Assembly (NCBI GenBank): GCA_963822825.1
Contig: CAWGIW010000025.1
Span: 124,001-188,000 of the forward strand
DNA length: 64,000 bases
Origin: JAWWPY01 sp963822825
Lineage (GTDB): Bacteria > Actinomycetota > Actinomycetes > Streptosporangiales > Streptosporangiaceae
Direction: 5' to 3'
The notes under the pieces were generated by a model. The model saw nothing but the letters and a program-made list of their open reading frames with translations, made no database searches and was not told the origin of the DNA. A program made the position numbers and the translations under genes. Shown piece after piece: positions 53,063 through 61,587 of this stretch. Position 1 is the first letter of the stretch, and every line of letters begins with the position of its first letter.

Positions 53063-53122
53063 GGTGTATCCCTCGTCGCAGGCGTTCCGAATCTTCGGCG
53101 GATGCCAGAGGGGCCGGCGCGT

Positions 53123-54814
53123 CTAGAGCACCTTCTTGCCCCGGATGCCGGCCTTGGCCACCCCGGTCAGCAGCGCGCGCCCGAGTTCGCGCATCTCCGG
53201 AGGTGCCTTCGTGTTCGCCCAGTACATGAACTTGATCATGAGCGCGGTAGTCGGGAGAACGAGGCGGCGGTCTTCGTCATCCCAGCCGAAGACGGGGTTC
53301 ACGAGGTCGCAGTCCTTCAGGAGACCGAAGATGATGTCGGCCGCCTCATCACCGGTAAATTCCCCGACCTCGTATTTCTCACATGTCTCGGCGGTGGCCT
53401 CGAGGAGGTTCTTGAACTTGGTGCTCTCCGGCCACCACAGGCCAGGGTGCGGCGCCTCCTCCAGCGCGTCGAAGTGCCGCACGTCACCGTCTACGAGGAA
53501 ATCCAGCCGCGCCCGGGTCAGCCGCATGACGCCCGGGGTGAGGAAGTTGGCCCACACCCGGAACACCGCGTTCCACAGCCTGAAGTGTGAGAAGGCTATG
53601 TAGGAGCTGTTGACTAGGTCGTCGTTGTATTGGAGCAGGCCCTTTTCCAGCCTATCGACGTACTCGAAGCGCTCTACGGAGAAGTCGTCATCCTCGAGCG
53701 CGGTGAGGATCCGGCCGACGAGCGCGTGAACGACTTCGAAGGTGTTGGAGAGGCCGCGGGAAAACAATGGGTCAATGAATCCGGCCGCGTGGGACATCAG
53801 GCACCAGCGATGGCCGATCGACTGCTTCGAGGAATACTGCAGACGACCTGTCGATATCCACTCGCGGACCCTTGTCGCGTCCGCGAACTGCCGCTTGACG
53901 GCAGGATACATGTCCAGGTAGTGGTTGAACTCCTCATCGGGAGTCATGTCGGTCGGCTTGGGGTATGTGCGCTCGTCAAAGGTGAGGCCGACGCTGCACA
54001 AAGGGTTCAGCGAAGCCTTGTGATTGTTGAACGGAATAATCCAGAACCAGCCGCGCTCGAAGATGTGGTGCAGTGTGCCGCCGTTCCATGGCGCGGGCGG
54101 CCGGAGGCTCAACGGATGGTGGATGACGTCGTCGAACGGCTTGACGCCGATGTAGTGGGTGAAGAGGGAACGCGAGTGGTGCTTGAAACGGGCGGGCTTC
54201 TCCCGCAGATCGAACTTGTCCGCGAGCGGTGAGCGGAAGCCGCTGGCATCGATCAGGTACTTGGCCCGGAAAACCTCGCCGTTCTGGCCGGTGACGGTGA
54301 CGCCGTCGTCATCGAAGTCCAGGTCGGCGGCACGCCAGTTCTGCCGGGTGGTGCAGCCGTACTTGGCGGCGACGTGGAAGTAGTACGAATCGGTGTCCTG
54401 GCGGAACAGGTGGCTTGCCTCGGTGAGGAGCTTCGGGATGACGAACATGGTTGTCTCTCGCGGGTCGGGCTCCTGGCCCGGGTGTTCCAGCACGAAGCCG
54501 AAGCTCTGCTTCTTTCCGTGGAATGGGCCAATGTGGCGGGTGACGGCCTTCACGTCGAGCAGATGCTTGAGCTCAGGAACGTCGTAGCGCAGGGAGAGGA
54601 TGTGCAGCCATTCGATCAGTTGCGGGGTCATCGACTCACCGATCGCGAAGCGCGGATGCGATGCGGCGTCTACGAGTACTACGTTCGCGCCCTGGCGGGC
54701 CAGGATCGCCGCGCTCACGGAACCGGCCAGGCCGGAACCCAGGATCAGGACGTCGCACTGATGTACTTCGCCGGAGTTGTTTGGCTGATTTGTTGCCTTG
54801 ACCATGCTGGGCAT
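53123..54814 (-). CDS. Flavin-dependent halogenase
   Basis: A 563-residue FADH2-dependent halogenase, predicted to chlorinate an aromatic ring of the polyketide using chloride and O2. The FAD dinucleotide motif ILGSGLAGSVSAAILAR is near residue 21, and the halogenase signature GWFWIIPF near 255 (WxWxIP) is complete. FIGESMTPQL-type and PLFSRGLSNTFEVVHALVGR blocks match the variant group that acts on polyketides. ATG 54814 starts MPSMVKATNQPN; MVK at 54805 is an alternative. Upstream of it, the C-terminal codons of a monooxygenase run in the same frame with no stop between. Confidence 0.9.
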   Translation of the reverse strand: MPSMVKATNQPNNSGEVHQCDVLILGSGLAGSVSAAILARQGANVVLVDAASHPRFAIGESMTPQLIEWLHILSLRYDVPELKHLLDVKAVTRHIGPFHGKKQSFGFVLEHPGQEPDPRETTMFVIPKLLTEASHLFRQDTDSYYFHVAAKYGCTTRQNWRAADLDFDDDGVTVTGQNGEVFRAKYLIDASGFRSPLADKFDLREKPARFKHHSRSLFTHYIGVKPFDDVIHHPLSLRPPAPWNGGTLHHIFERGWFWIIPFNNHKASLNPLCSVGLTFDERTYPKPTDMTPDEEFNHYLDMYPAVKRQFADATRVREWISTGRLQYSSKQSIGHRWCLMSHAAGFIDPLFSRGLSNTFEVVHALVGRILTALEDDDFSVERFEYVDRLEKGLLQYNDDLVNSSYIAFSHFRLWNAVFRVWANFLTPGVMRLTRARLDFLVDGDVRHFDALEEAPHPGLWWPESTKFKNLLEATAETCEKYEVGEFTGDEAADIIFGLLKDCDLVNPVFGWDDEDRRLVLPTTALMIKFMYWANTKAPPEMRELGRALLTGVAKAGIRGKKVL

Positions 54815-54870
54815 GACCGCGTCCCTCGCTTCGAAATAGCGTTTCCGTGTATCTTGCGTATTGCCGTCGG

Positions 54871-56366
54871 CTACGCAGGCATTTGCTCGTGTGCCGAACC
54901 ACCTGTCCAGCGCCGCCCGGGGGTCGGCTCCCCGGTCACCGGTCCAGGCCACGTAGCCGTCGGGGCGGAGCAGCACCGTGTCCAGCCCCTCGGCGGAAGT
55001 GCCGGGCCCAGGCGCCGCCGTTACCAGGTTCGACCTGGTCGGCCCACGGGGCCGCGAGCGCCATCCAGCCAGGCCCGGCGGGCCGGGTCGGCGGACAGGT
55101 CAAGCAGCACGCCGCGGGCGGCGCGCAGCAGCGCGGTGGTGCTGGACGGGCCGGATCCCGTACGCACGCCGGACAGGTGCGGCATGCGGCGTCCCGATCA
55201 ACGGGTGATCACCTAGGTCGTAGCGAATGTCGAGGCCGCTGATCACGCAGCCCAGGTGGGTACTCACGACGGGATGACCGAGCAGTTCGGCGGCGACGGC
55301 GCGTACTGCCTCGACCTCTTGGCCACCGAGCGAGAGCATCGTCTGGGCCTCGATGTTGGCCAGGACCCGCCGCCCCACCATGTGCCGTTCTGTCGTGATA
55401 GGTGTCGAGCAGTCCGGCCGGGGCCCGGCCGGTCGCCTGCGCGGCCAGCTTCCAGCCCAGGTTGAGCGCGTCCTGCAGGCCGAGGTTGAGAGCCTGGCCG
55501 CCCACCGGCATCTGCCGGTGGGCGGCGTCTCCCGCCAAGAGGATCCGGTCCTTGCGGTACCGGGCCGCCTGACGGCTGGCATCTCCGAAGGAGTTCACCC
55601 AGATCGGCGTTCCAGCGCCGATGTCCTCGCCGGTGACCCGAGCCCATACCTCGGCGACGTCCGCGAACTCGGGGCTCGGCGGTGCGCCGTGCGGCTCGGC
55701 GCCGAACTCGTGGACCATGACGCGGGTGACGCCGTCGCTGCGTCTGGCGGCGATGGCGAGGCCGGTCGCGAGCCGCTGAAAGCGGCGGTTGGGTATCTCA
55801 ATGCCGGTCACATCGGCGCGGAGCAGTTCGCGAGTCGGGCGTCCGTGCCGGGGAAATCGAAGTTCGCCAGCCGCCGTAGCGTGCTGTCCTCGCCGTCGCA
55901 ACCCGACGAGGTAGCCGCGGACGCTCATGCTGCGCCCGGCCGCCGGGGCCAGCGACCTCGACGGTCACCTGTTCGTCCGTGGTGGTCAGGCCGTATACCT
56001 CGTGACTCACGCCGGATGTCCGACACCCAGGATCGGCGGCCCATTCGGCCAGCAGTTCCTCAACACGTGTCTGCGGAACTTTCCACTGGCCCGGATAGCG
56101 GGTGGGCAGCCCGCTGAGATCGAGCGGCACCCCTCCGAAATGCCCCATGCCGTCGTTGGGCGGGGTGCGCAGGGACCCCAGTAAGCCCCGCTGATCAAGG
56201 AGCTTCCATGGTGCGGGCATGCAGGGTCGAGGCCCGGGATTCGGTGGTCGGCGCGGCCAGCCGCTCCAGGACCGTCACCTCGCGCCCCGCCGAGCCGCAG
56301 TTCACCGGCCAGCATCAGGCCGACCGGCCCGGCGCCGACGATGATGACCTGTGTGTGGTGGGCCAT
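54871..56366 (-). pseudogene. FAD-dependent aromatic hydroxylase (PgaE/JadH-like), many frameshifts
   Basis: About 490 residues if repaired. ATG 56366 opens MAHHTQVIIVGAGPVGLMLAGELRL, the FAD Rossmann motif. Later frames give RILLAGDAAHRQMPVGGQAL with the DG-type FAD ribityl motif, then HMVGRRVLANIEAQTMLSL and CVISGLDIRYDLGDHPLIG. The C-terminal LLRPDGYVAWTGDRGADPR is the thioredoxin-like end of the family. At least five frame changes separate these parts. In angucycline pathways this enzyme hydroxylates the 12 or 12b position. A stop at 54871-54873 fits if one extra base is removed just upstream. Confidence 0.78.
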
Positions 56367-56368
56367 CG

Positions 56369-57320
56369 TCAGACGCCGGGCCTCGGCGTATTCCTTGGCG
56401 TGCCCGAGCGTCGCCCGGCTGTTGGTGCTGAGCGCGTTCTTGACGAACTCCCGGGCCTCGGCGACGCCGGCCTCCTCGCCGAGGATGGCTTCGGATGTTC
56501 GCGGCGTTGATCACCACGGTGTGCTGGGAGGTGGCGGCGACCCCGTCGCCGGCGTCCGCCAGCAGCCAGTAGCCGGTGTGCAGGGTCATCAGGGCCGGCA
56601 GCGTGATCTGCTTGTAGACGATCTGCGGTGCGGGAAGCACACGCGTACCGACTTGGTGGTGTGCGTCGAGCCGTCCTTGGTCCGGGTGTCCATCTCCAGG
56701 ATCTGCAGGCCGGGGGTCGTCCTCCGTGAGCGCGACCCGGACGACGTGCGGCAGCCGCTCCTTCCAGAGCTGGGCTTCGTTGATGAAGTCGTATACGTCC
56801 TTGGCCGCGCCGTCGATGCGCACCGTGTCCTCGAAGGACAGCATGAGATCGTCCGCGGGCCGGTGGCCAGCTCCGACGCTGCCTTGAGCGCGGCCAGCTC
56901 GGACCGGCTGTTGCGGTCCACCGCCTGCTCGATCCAGGCGAGGTGCCTCCGGGTCGTCGTCGACCGCCCGGTAGTCGTGCAGCAGCCGGACCCGGCACTC
57001 GCCCTGCGAGACCGGCTCGATCGAGCCAGGTGCCGCCCATGGCCGCCACCGGTGGCGTGGAGACCTCCTGGCGGAACTCGATCCGCAGCCGCGCGGGGTC
57101 CAGCACGCCGCCGCGAGGTCCAGTTCTTGGCCTCGCCGTTGGCGGTGGCCCAGATCCGGATCCGCTCGTGCTGCCCGGCGCCGCTCGACGTGGTCGACGT
57201 AGACGGTCGGCGGGAAGATCCGCGGCCAGTTCTCCACCTCGGCGATGAGCCGGTAGACGGCGGCGGCCGGGGCGGTCACCGTGATCTCGTGCTCGACCTC
57301 GCGGTGCCTGGCTGCGACAT
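56369..57320 (-). pseudogene. Two-domain aromatase/cyclase, frameshifted
   Basis: ATG 57320 starts MSQPGT and continues after one lost base as EVEHEITVTAPAAAVYRLIA and ENWPRIFPPTVYVDHVE, the first START-like domain of an ARO/CYC. Later frames read LMLSFEDTVRIDGAAKDVYD and FINEAQLWKERLPHVVRV for the second domain, then HTGYWLLADAGDGVAATSQH and FVKNALSTNSRATLGHAKEY. Such enzymes direct first-ring cyclisation and aromatisation. A purine-rich AGGAGAAGGAG site precedes the ATG. Next gene starts three bases later. Several extra bases interrupt the frame. Confidence 0.8.
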
Positions 57321-57357
57321 GCTCCTTCTCCTGTCAAATAGGGGCGTTGCCGCGGCC

Positions 57358-58145
57358 TTAGAAGTTGCCCAGGCCGCCGCAGACGTTGATCGCCTGCGCG
57401 GTGATCGAGGCGGCGGTGTCGGTGGCCAGGTAGCCGACCAGGCCGGCGACCTCCTCGGGGGTGGAGTAGCGGCCGAGCGGGATCTTCGCCTGGAACTTCT
57501 CGAGGATCTCCTCCTCGGTGGTCTTCCAGGCCGCGGCGTAGCCCTGCGCGGACGCGCTGGGCCATCGGGGTCTCGACGTAGCCGGGGCAGACCGCGTTGA
57601 CGGTGATGCCGGTCGGCGCCAGCTCGTTGCCGAGGGCCTTGGTGAAGCCGACGACGCCGTGCTTGGACGCCGAGTACGGGGCGCCCAGCACGACGCCCTG
57701 CTTGCCGGCGGTCGAGGCGATGTTGATGATGCGGCCGCGATCCTTGGCTGCGCATGCCGCCGGCGTTCAGCACCTCTCTGGTCATCCGGAAGACGCTGTT
57801 CAGGTTGGTGTTGACGACGTCGAGCCACAGGTCGTCGTCGATGTCGGCGGTGACGCCGCCGCCGCTGCGGCCCGCGTTGTTCACCAGGACGTCGATCGGG
57901 CCGAACCGGTCCACGGCGGCCTGGACGAACGCACTGATGTCATCGGCGGACCTGACGTCGCATGCGGCGCCGTAGACCTCGAGATCCTCGTCTCGCAGTT
58001 CCTTGACGGTTGTCGCCACGTTCTCGGCCGAGCGCGCGCAGATGAACACCTTGTGGCCCTGGGCGGCCAGCGCTCTGCTGACGGCCAGCCCGATTCCGCT
58101 GGTGGCGCCGGTGACGAGCGCGACCCGCTGCGCTTCAAGCGACAT
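57358..58145 (-). pseudogene. Polyketide C-9 ketoreductase, two frameshifts
   Basis: The enzyme reduces the C-9 keto group of the polyketide chain with NADPH. ATG 58145 gives MSLEAQRVALVTGATSGIGL, then LVNNAGRSGGG near residue 88. After an extra base near 57749 the frame continues as IINIASTAGKQG and GAPYSASKHGVVGFTKAL with the Tyr-x3-Lys pair. After another near 57546 it continues to GRYSTPEEVAGLVGYLATD and ends in CGGLGNF. Removing both bases gives 261 residues, the length of the actinorhodin KR. Operon position right after the ACP hairpin. Confidence 0.88.
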
Positions 58146-58184
58146 GCCTTCTCCTCATGAATCTCGGTGGTATCCGGTACTAGC

Positions 58185-58226
58185 GGTCTGCCGGAGGAGT
58201 CGCGCTAAGGACCCCTCCGGCAGACC
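58185..58226 (-). terminator. Perfect 13-bp hairpin between ACP and KR
   Basis: GGTCTGCCGGAGG at 58185-58197 pairs without mismatch with CCTCCGGCAGACC at 58214-58226 around a 16-base loop. It lies between the ACP stop and the KR start on the same strand, so it may attenuate downstream genes or stabilise the KS-CLF-ACP messenger rather than end transcription fully. Confidence 0.65.
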
Positions 58227-58274
58227 ATCCGCGCCACGTCGGCTTGAGCAAGGCGGCAGCGCCACGCGGGTCTC

Positions 58275-58548
58275 TCAGGCCGCGAGCTGCGCGGCGAGCT
58301 GCGCGTTGACGATCGGCGAGCAGTGCCCGCGGCGTGTCCGCGTCGGCGATCGTGGAGTCCTCTAGCTCGATCTCGTGCTCGCGCTCGATCGAGCCGACAC
58401 GCCTCCAGCAGGGCCACAGAGTCGTAGCCGAGCTGCTCGAAGGTCAGGTTGAGGATGTCGCCATCGAGGTCGATGCTCTCGTCCTCGCCAGCGGCCGTAC
58501 GCAGGATGCTTCTTGAGGTCTTCGATGGTGAGTTCCGGAAGCGGTCAT
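58275..58548 (-). pseudogene. Acyl carrier protein, four extra bases
   Basis: The ACP carries the growing chain on a phosphopantetheine arm. ATG 58548 starts MTAS; after correcting extra bases near 58537 and 58510 the frame reads LRTAAGEDESIDLDGDILN and LTFEQLGYDSVALLEA, with the modified Ser in GYDSVAL. Two more extra bases, near 58399 and 58314, separate EREHEIELEDSTIADADTPR from the end VNAQLAAQLAA. Repaired length is 89 residues, usual for type II PKS carriers. Confidence 0.87.
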
Positions 58549-58584
58549 CCTCGATCACTTCTTCGCTTTGCCTTGGGCCCTGGG

Positions 58585-59809
58585 TTATCTGGCGGCCTGG
58601 CGCACAGCCATTGCGGAATTGAAGCCGCCGTATCCCCGGGCGAGCACGAGCGCCGCGCTCACCGGCATCCTCCTTGGCTCGCCGAGCACCATGTCGAGGT
58701 CGTACTCCGGGGCCGGTGAGGTGTTCATGGTCGGCGGGATCAGCCCATCGCGAATAGACAGCAGCGCGGTGACCAGGTCGAGCGGTGCGGCGCCGGAGAA
58801 CAGCCGGCCGGTCATCGTCTTGGGCGCGGTGACCGGAACGCCCCGCGGCCCGAACACCGCGCTGATGCGCGGCGGCCTCGCAGCGGTCGAGTTCCGGGAT
58901 CGCCGGCCGCGTCGGCGTACACCACGTCGATCTCGCCGGGCGCCAGGCCAGCGTCATCCAGGGCGAGCTGGATCGCCCGCCGCAGCCCAGGCTCGCGCCC
59001 GCTGCCCGGCTTCGGGTCGAACGTCGATCCGTAGCCGGCAATCTCGCCGTAGACCCGCGCATCCGCGCTGATACGCGGCCATCGGCGTCCTCCAGGATGA
59101 TCAGCGCCCCGCCCTCCCCGGGGACGTGCCCGGCTGGCTTCCGCGTCGAAGGGGAGGTACGCCCGGTCGCGGTCGTCGCTGGTGCTCAGCCGTCTGCGTG
59201 GCGAGCTGGGCAACCCAGCCCCATGGGCAGATTGACGCATCGATGCCGCCGCATACCATCAGCCGGATGCCCTTGCGGATCTGCCGCCGGGCCAGCGCGA
59301 TCGCGTCCAGTCCGCCGGCCTGGTCGGAGACGAGGACGACGCCGGGACCCCGCATGCCGTTGCGGATCGAGATCTGGCCCGTGTTCACCGCGTAGAACCA
59401 GGCGAAGGACTGATAGGCGCTGACGTACTTGCGGCCCTTGCTCCACAGCTTCTGCAGCTCTCGCTGGCCGAACTCGAAGCCACCCGAGGAACTGGCCGTG
59501 ATCACGCCCATGCCGAACTCCGGCCACTCCTCCGGCCGGACTCCGGCGTCGGCCAGCGCCCAGTGGGCCGCCACGAGGGCCAGCTGGGTCATGTGGTCGG
59601 TCTGCGGGATCAGCCGGCCGGGCAGATAGTCTCTCGCCACGAAGCCCGGCACCTCTCCGGCCAGCCGGGCTGGGTAACCCGTCGCGTCGAACCGTTTGAT
59701 CGTCGCCAATGCCGCTCGTTCCGCTGCTGGTCGCCGCCCAGTACTCGGCCGTGCCAAGCCCGTTCGGGGCCGTGACCCCTGTCCCCGTCACGACCACGGA
59801 CGCGCTCAC
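58585..59809 (-). pseudogene. Chain-length factor (KS-beta), about seven extra bases
   Basis: Partner of KS-alpha that sets chain length. GTG 59809 overlaps the KS-alpha stop by four bases and starts VSASVVVTGTGVTAPNGLG. The site of the KS cysteine reads LVSDQAGGLDAI, the Gln that marks a CLF. Longest intact stretch is about 59193-59707 (MTQLALVAAHWALADAGV, FGQRELQKLWSKGRKYVSAY). It ends with VLARGYGGFNSAMAVRQAAR. Extra bases are near 59707, 59193, 59132, 59080, 59061, 58901 and 58868. Removing seven gives 405 residues. Confidence 0.87.
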
Positions 59810-61072
59810 GCGACGCTCCGCAAGACCATGGCGCTCTGGAAGCCGCCGAACCCGCTGCCGACCGTCAGCACCGCGTTGGTCTGTCCACTCCCTGGCCGTG
59901 AGCGGGACGTAGTCCAGGTCGCATTCTGGGTCGGGTTCGTGCAGGTTCGCGGTCGGCGGCACCAGGTTGTTCCTCATGGCCAGCGACGGAGGCAGCGATC
60001 TCGATGGAGCCGATCGCGCCGAGCGAGTGCCCGATCATCGACTTAATGGAGCTCACCGGGGTCCGGTAGGCATGTTCGCCCAGGCTCAGTTTCAGGGCCG
60101 CCGTCTCGTGCCGGTCGTTCTGCTTGGTGCCCGAGCCGTGGGCGTTGATGTAGTCGATCTCGTCTAGCGTTCATCCGTGCCTCATCCATGGCGGTGCGGA
60201 TCGCCTCGGCCAGTCTCGCGCCCATCGGGCCGCAGGCCCGTCATGTGGAAGGCGTTGCAGCGTGAGGCGAAGCCCGCGATCTCGGCGTAGGCGCGGGCCT
60301 CGCGCGCCCGGGCCCGCTCGTACTCCTCGAGGACGAACATCGCCGCTCCCTCGCCGAGGACGAAACCATTGCGGGACCTGTCGAAGGGCCGGGAGGCGTG
60401 TTCTGGGTCGTCGTTGCGCGCCGTGGTCGCCTTGATCGCGTCGAAGCAGGCCACCGTGATCGGAGAGATCGGGAGCGTCGGTGGCGCCGGCGATCATCAC
60501 GTCGGCGCCCCCCTCGCGGATCAGGTTCGGTCGCGTAGCCGACCGAGTCCAGGCCGGACGTGCAGCCGGTCGAAACCACCGTGACTGGCCCCTCGGCCCC
60601 CCACCGACCAGGCCACCTCGCCCGCGAACGAGCTCGGCACGAGGTAGTCGTAGAGGTGCGGGACCGCGTACGTCGTGGTCGACCAGGTCCAGCCGGCCGC
60701 CGTCGCTGACGACGCGGTACTCCTGCGTCCAGCCTCATCGTGGCGCCCACCGCGCTGCCGACCGTCACTCCGGTCCGGTACGGGTCCAGGTCCGACGGCT
60801 CCATGTCCGCTGTCGGCCATCGCTTCCGCTGCGGTGACGACGGCGAACTGGGCGGCGCGGTCCATGCGGCGGATCTCCTGCGGGCTCAGCCCGTGCGCCT
60901 CCGGCTCGAAATCGACCTCGGCCGCCACGCGGGAACGGAACGGGGAGGGATCGAAGAAGGTGATCCCCCTGGTCGCGGTCCGGCCCTCGCTCAGCAGGCT
61001 CCAGAAATCCTTGACGCCGATACCGCCCGGCGCCACGACCCCTATGCCGGTTATCACTACTCGCCGTCTCAT
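59806..61072 (-). pseudogene. Ketosynthase alpha of a type II PKS, about ten extra bases
   Basis: Catalyses chain extension with malonyl-ACP. ATG 61072 starts MRRRVVITGIGVVAPGGIG. The active-site Cys is in VVSTGCTSGLDSVGYAT, and the His residues are in INAHGSGTKQNDRHET and GHSLGAIGSIEIA. It ends SGFGGFQSAMVLRSVA. Extra bases sit near 60807, 60727, 60671, 60600, 60528, 60472, 60226, 60168, 59988 and 59884. Removing ten restores 418 residues, the normal size. No catalytic residue is lost by the repair. Confidence 0.9.
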
Positions 61073-61105
61073 GTCGACGTGGCTCCGTTCGGGAAAGGCT
61101 CATCA

Positions 61106-61432
61106 TCAGGGCTTGGCCCAGTTGTAGAAGCGCGCGGCCATCGCGTCGGCGGGCGATCGCCAGGTCGCCGGGTCATAGGCGGCGATGTACGGCCTGAGGT
61201 CGTCGCTGATCTTCACGAACAGGGGCTGATTCTTCGCTTCCTCGATCGCCGCACCGCCGTCGTCGGAGTCGAAATCCTGAAGGTGGAAGTACAGACCGTG
61301 GTAGGAGAAAAGCTGACGGCGCCGGGTCCCCATGAGATCCGGCATCCCCGTGCTATCGAACTCCCGGAAGACCTGCGCCACGTCGGCGCTGGCGCCCGGT
61401 TCCATCCGTGCCACGATCAAAGTGCTGTGCAT
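61106..61432 (-). CDS. TcmI/JadI-family polyketide cyclase
   Basis: A 108-residue dimeric alpha/beta-barrel cyclase. MHSTLIVARMEPGASADVAQ, then FREFDSTGMPDLMGTRRRQL and LFSYHGLYFHLQDFDSDD, is the family pattern used in ring closure of angucyclines and tetracenomycins. It lies 33 bases upstream of KS-alpha, as in angucycline operons. ATG 61432 has an AAAGGAG site. No frame defect, unlike the genes after it. Confidence 0.9.
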   Translation of the reverse strand: MHSTLIVARMEPGASADVAQVFREFDSTGMPDLMGTRRRQLFSYHGLYFHLQDFDSDDGGAAIEEAKNQPLFVKISDDLRPYIAAYDPATWRSPADAMAARFYNWAKP

Positions 61433-61587
61433 CGGGTCTCTCCTTTTGCCGAGATAGCTCCCAAGAGCTGGTTCCTCTGGCGAGCAGGCGTTGCAGATGA
61501 GCGCGGCGCCAAGCCGGCCAAGGCCGGCGCTGGTCAGCGCGCCGTTCGCGGGTGGCGGAGCCGACGCAATGGCGGCATCCGGGAGCC

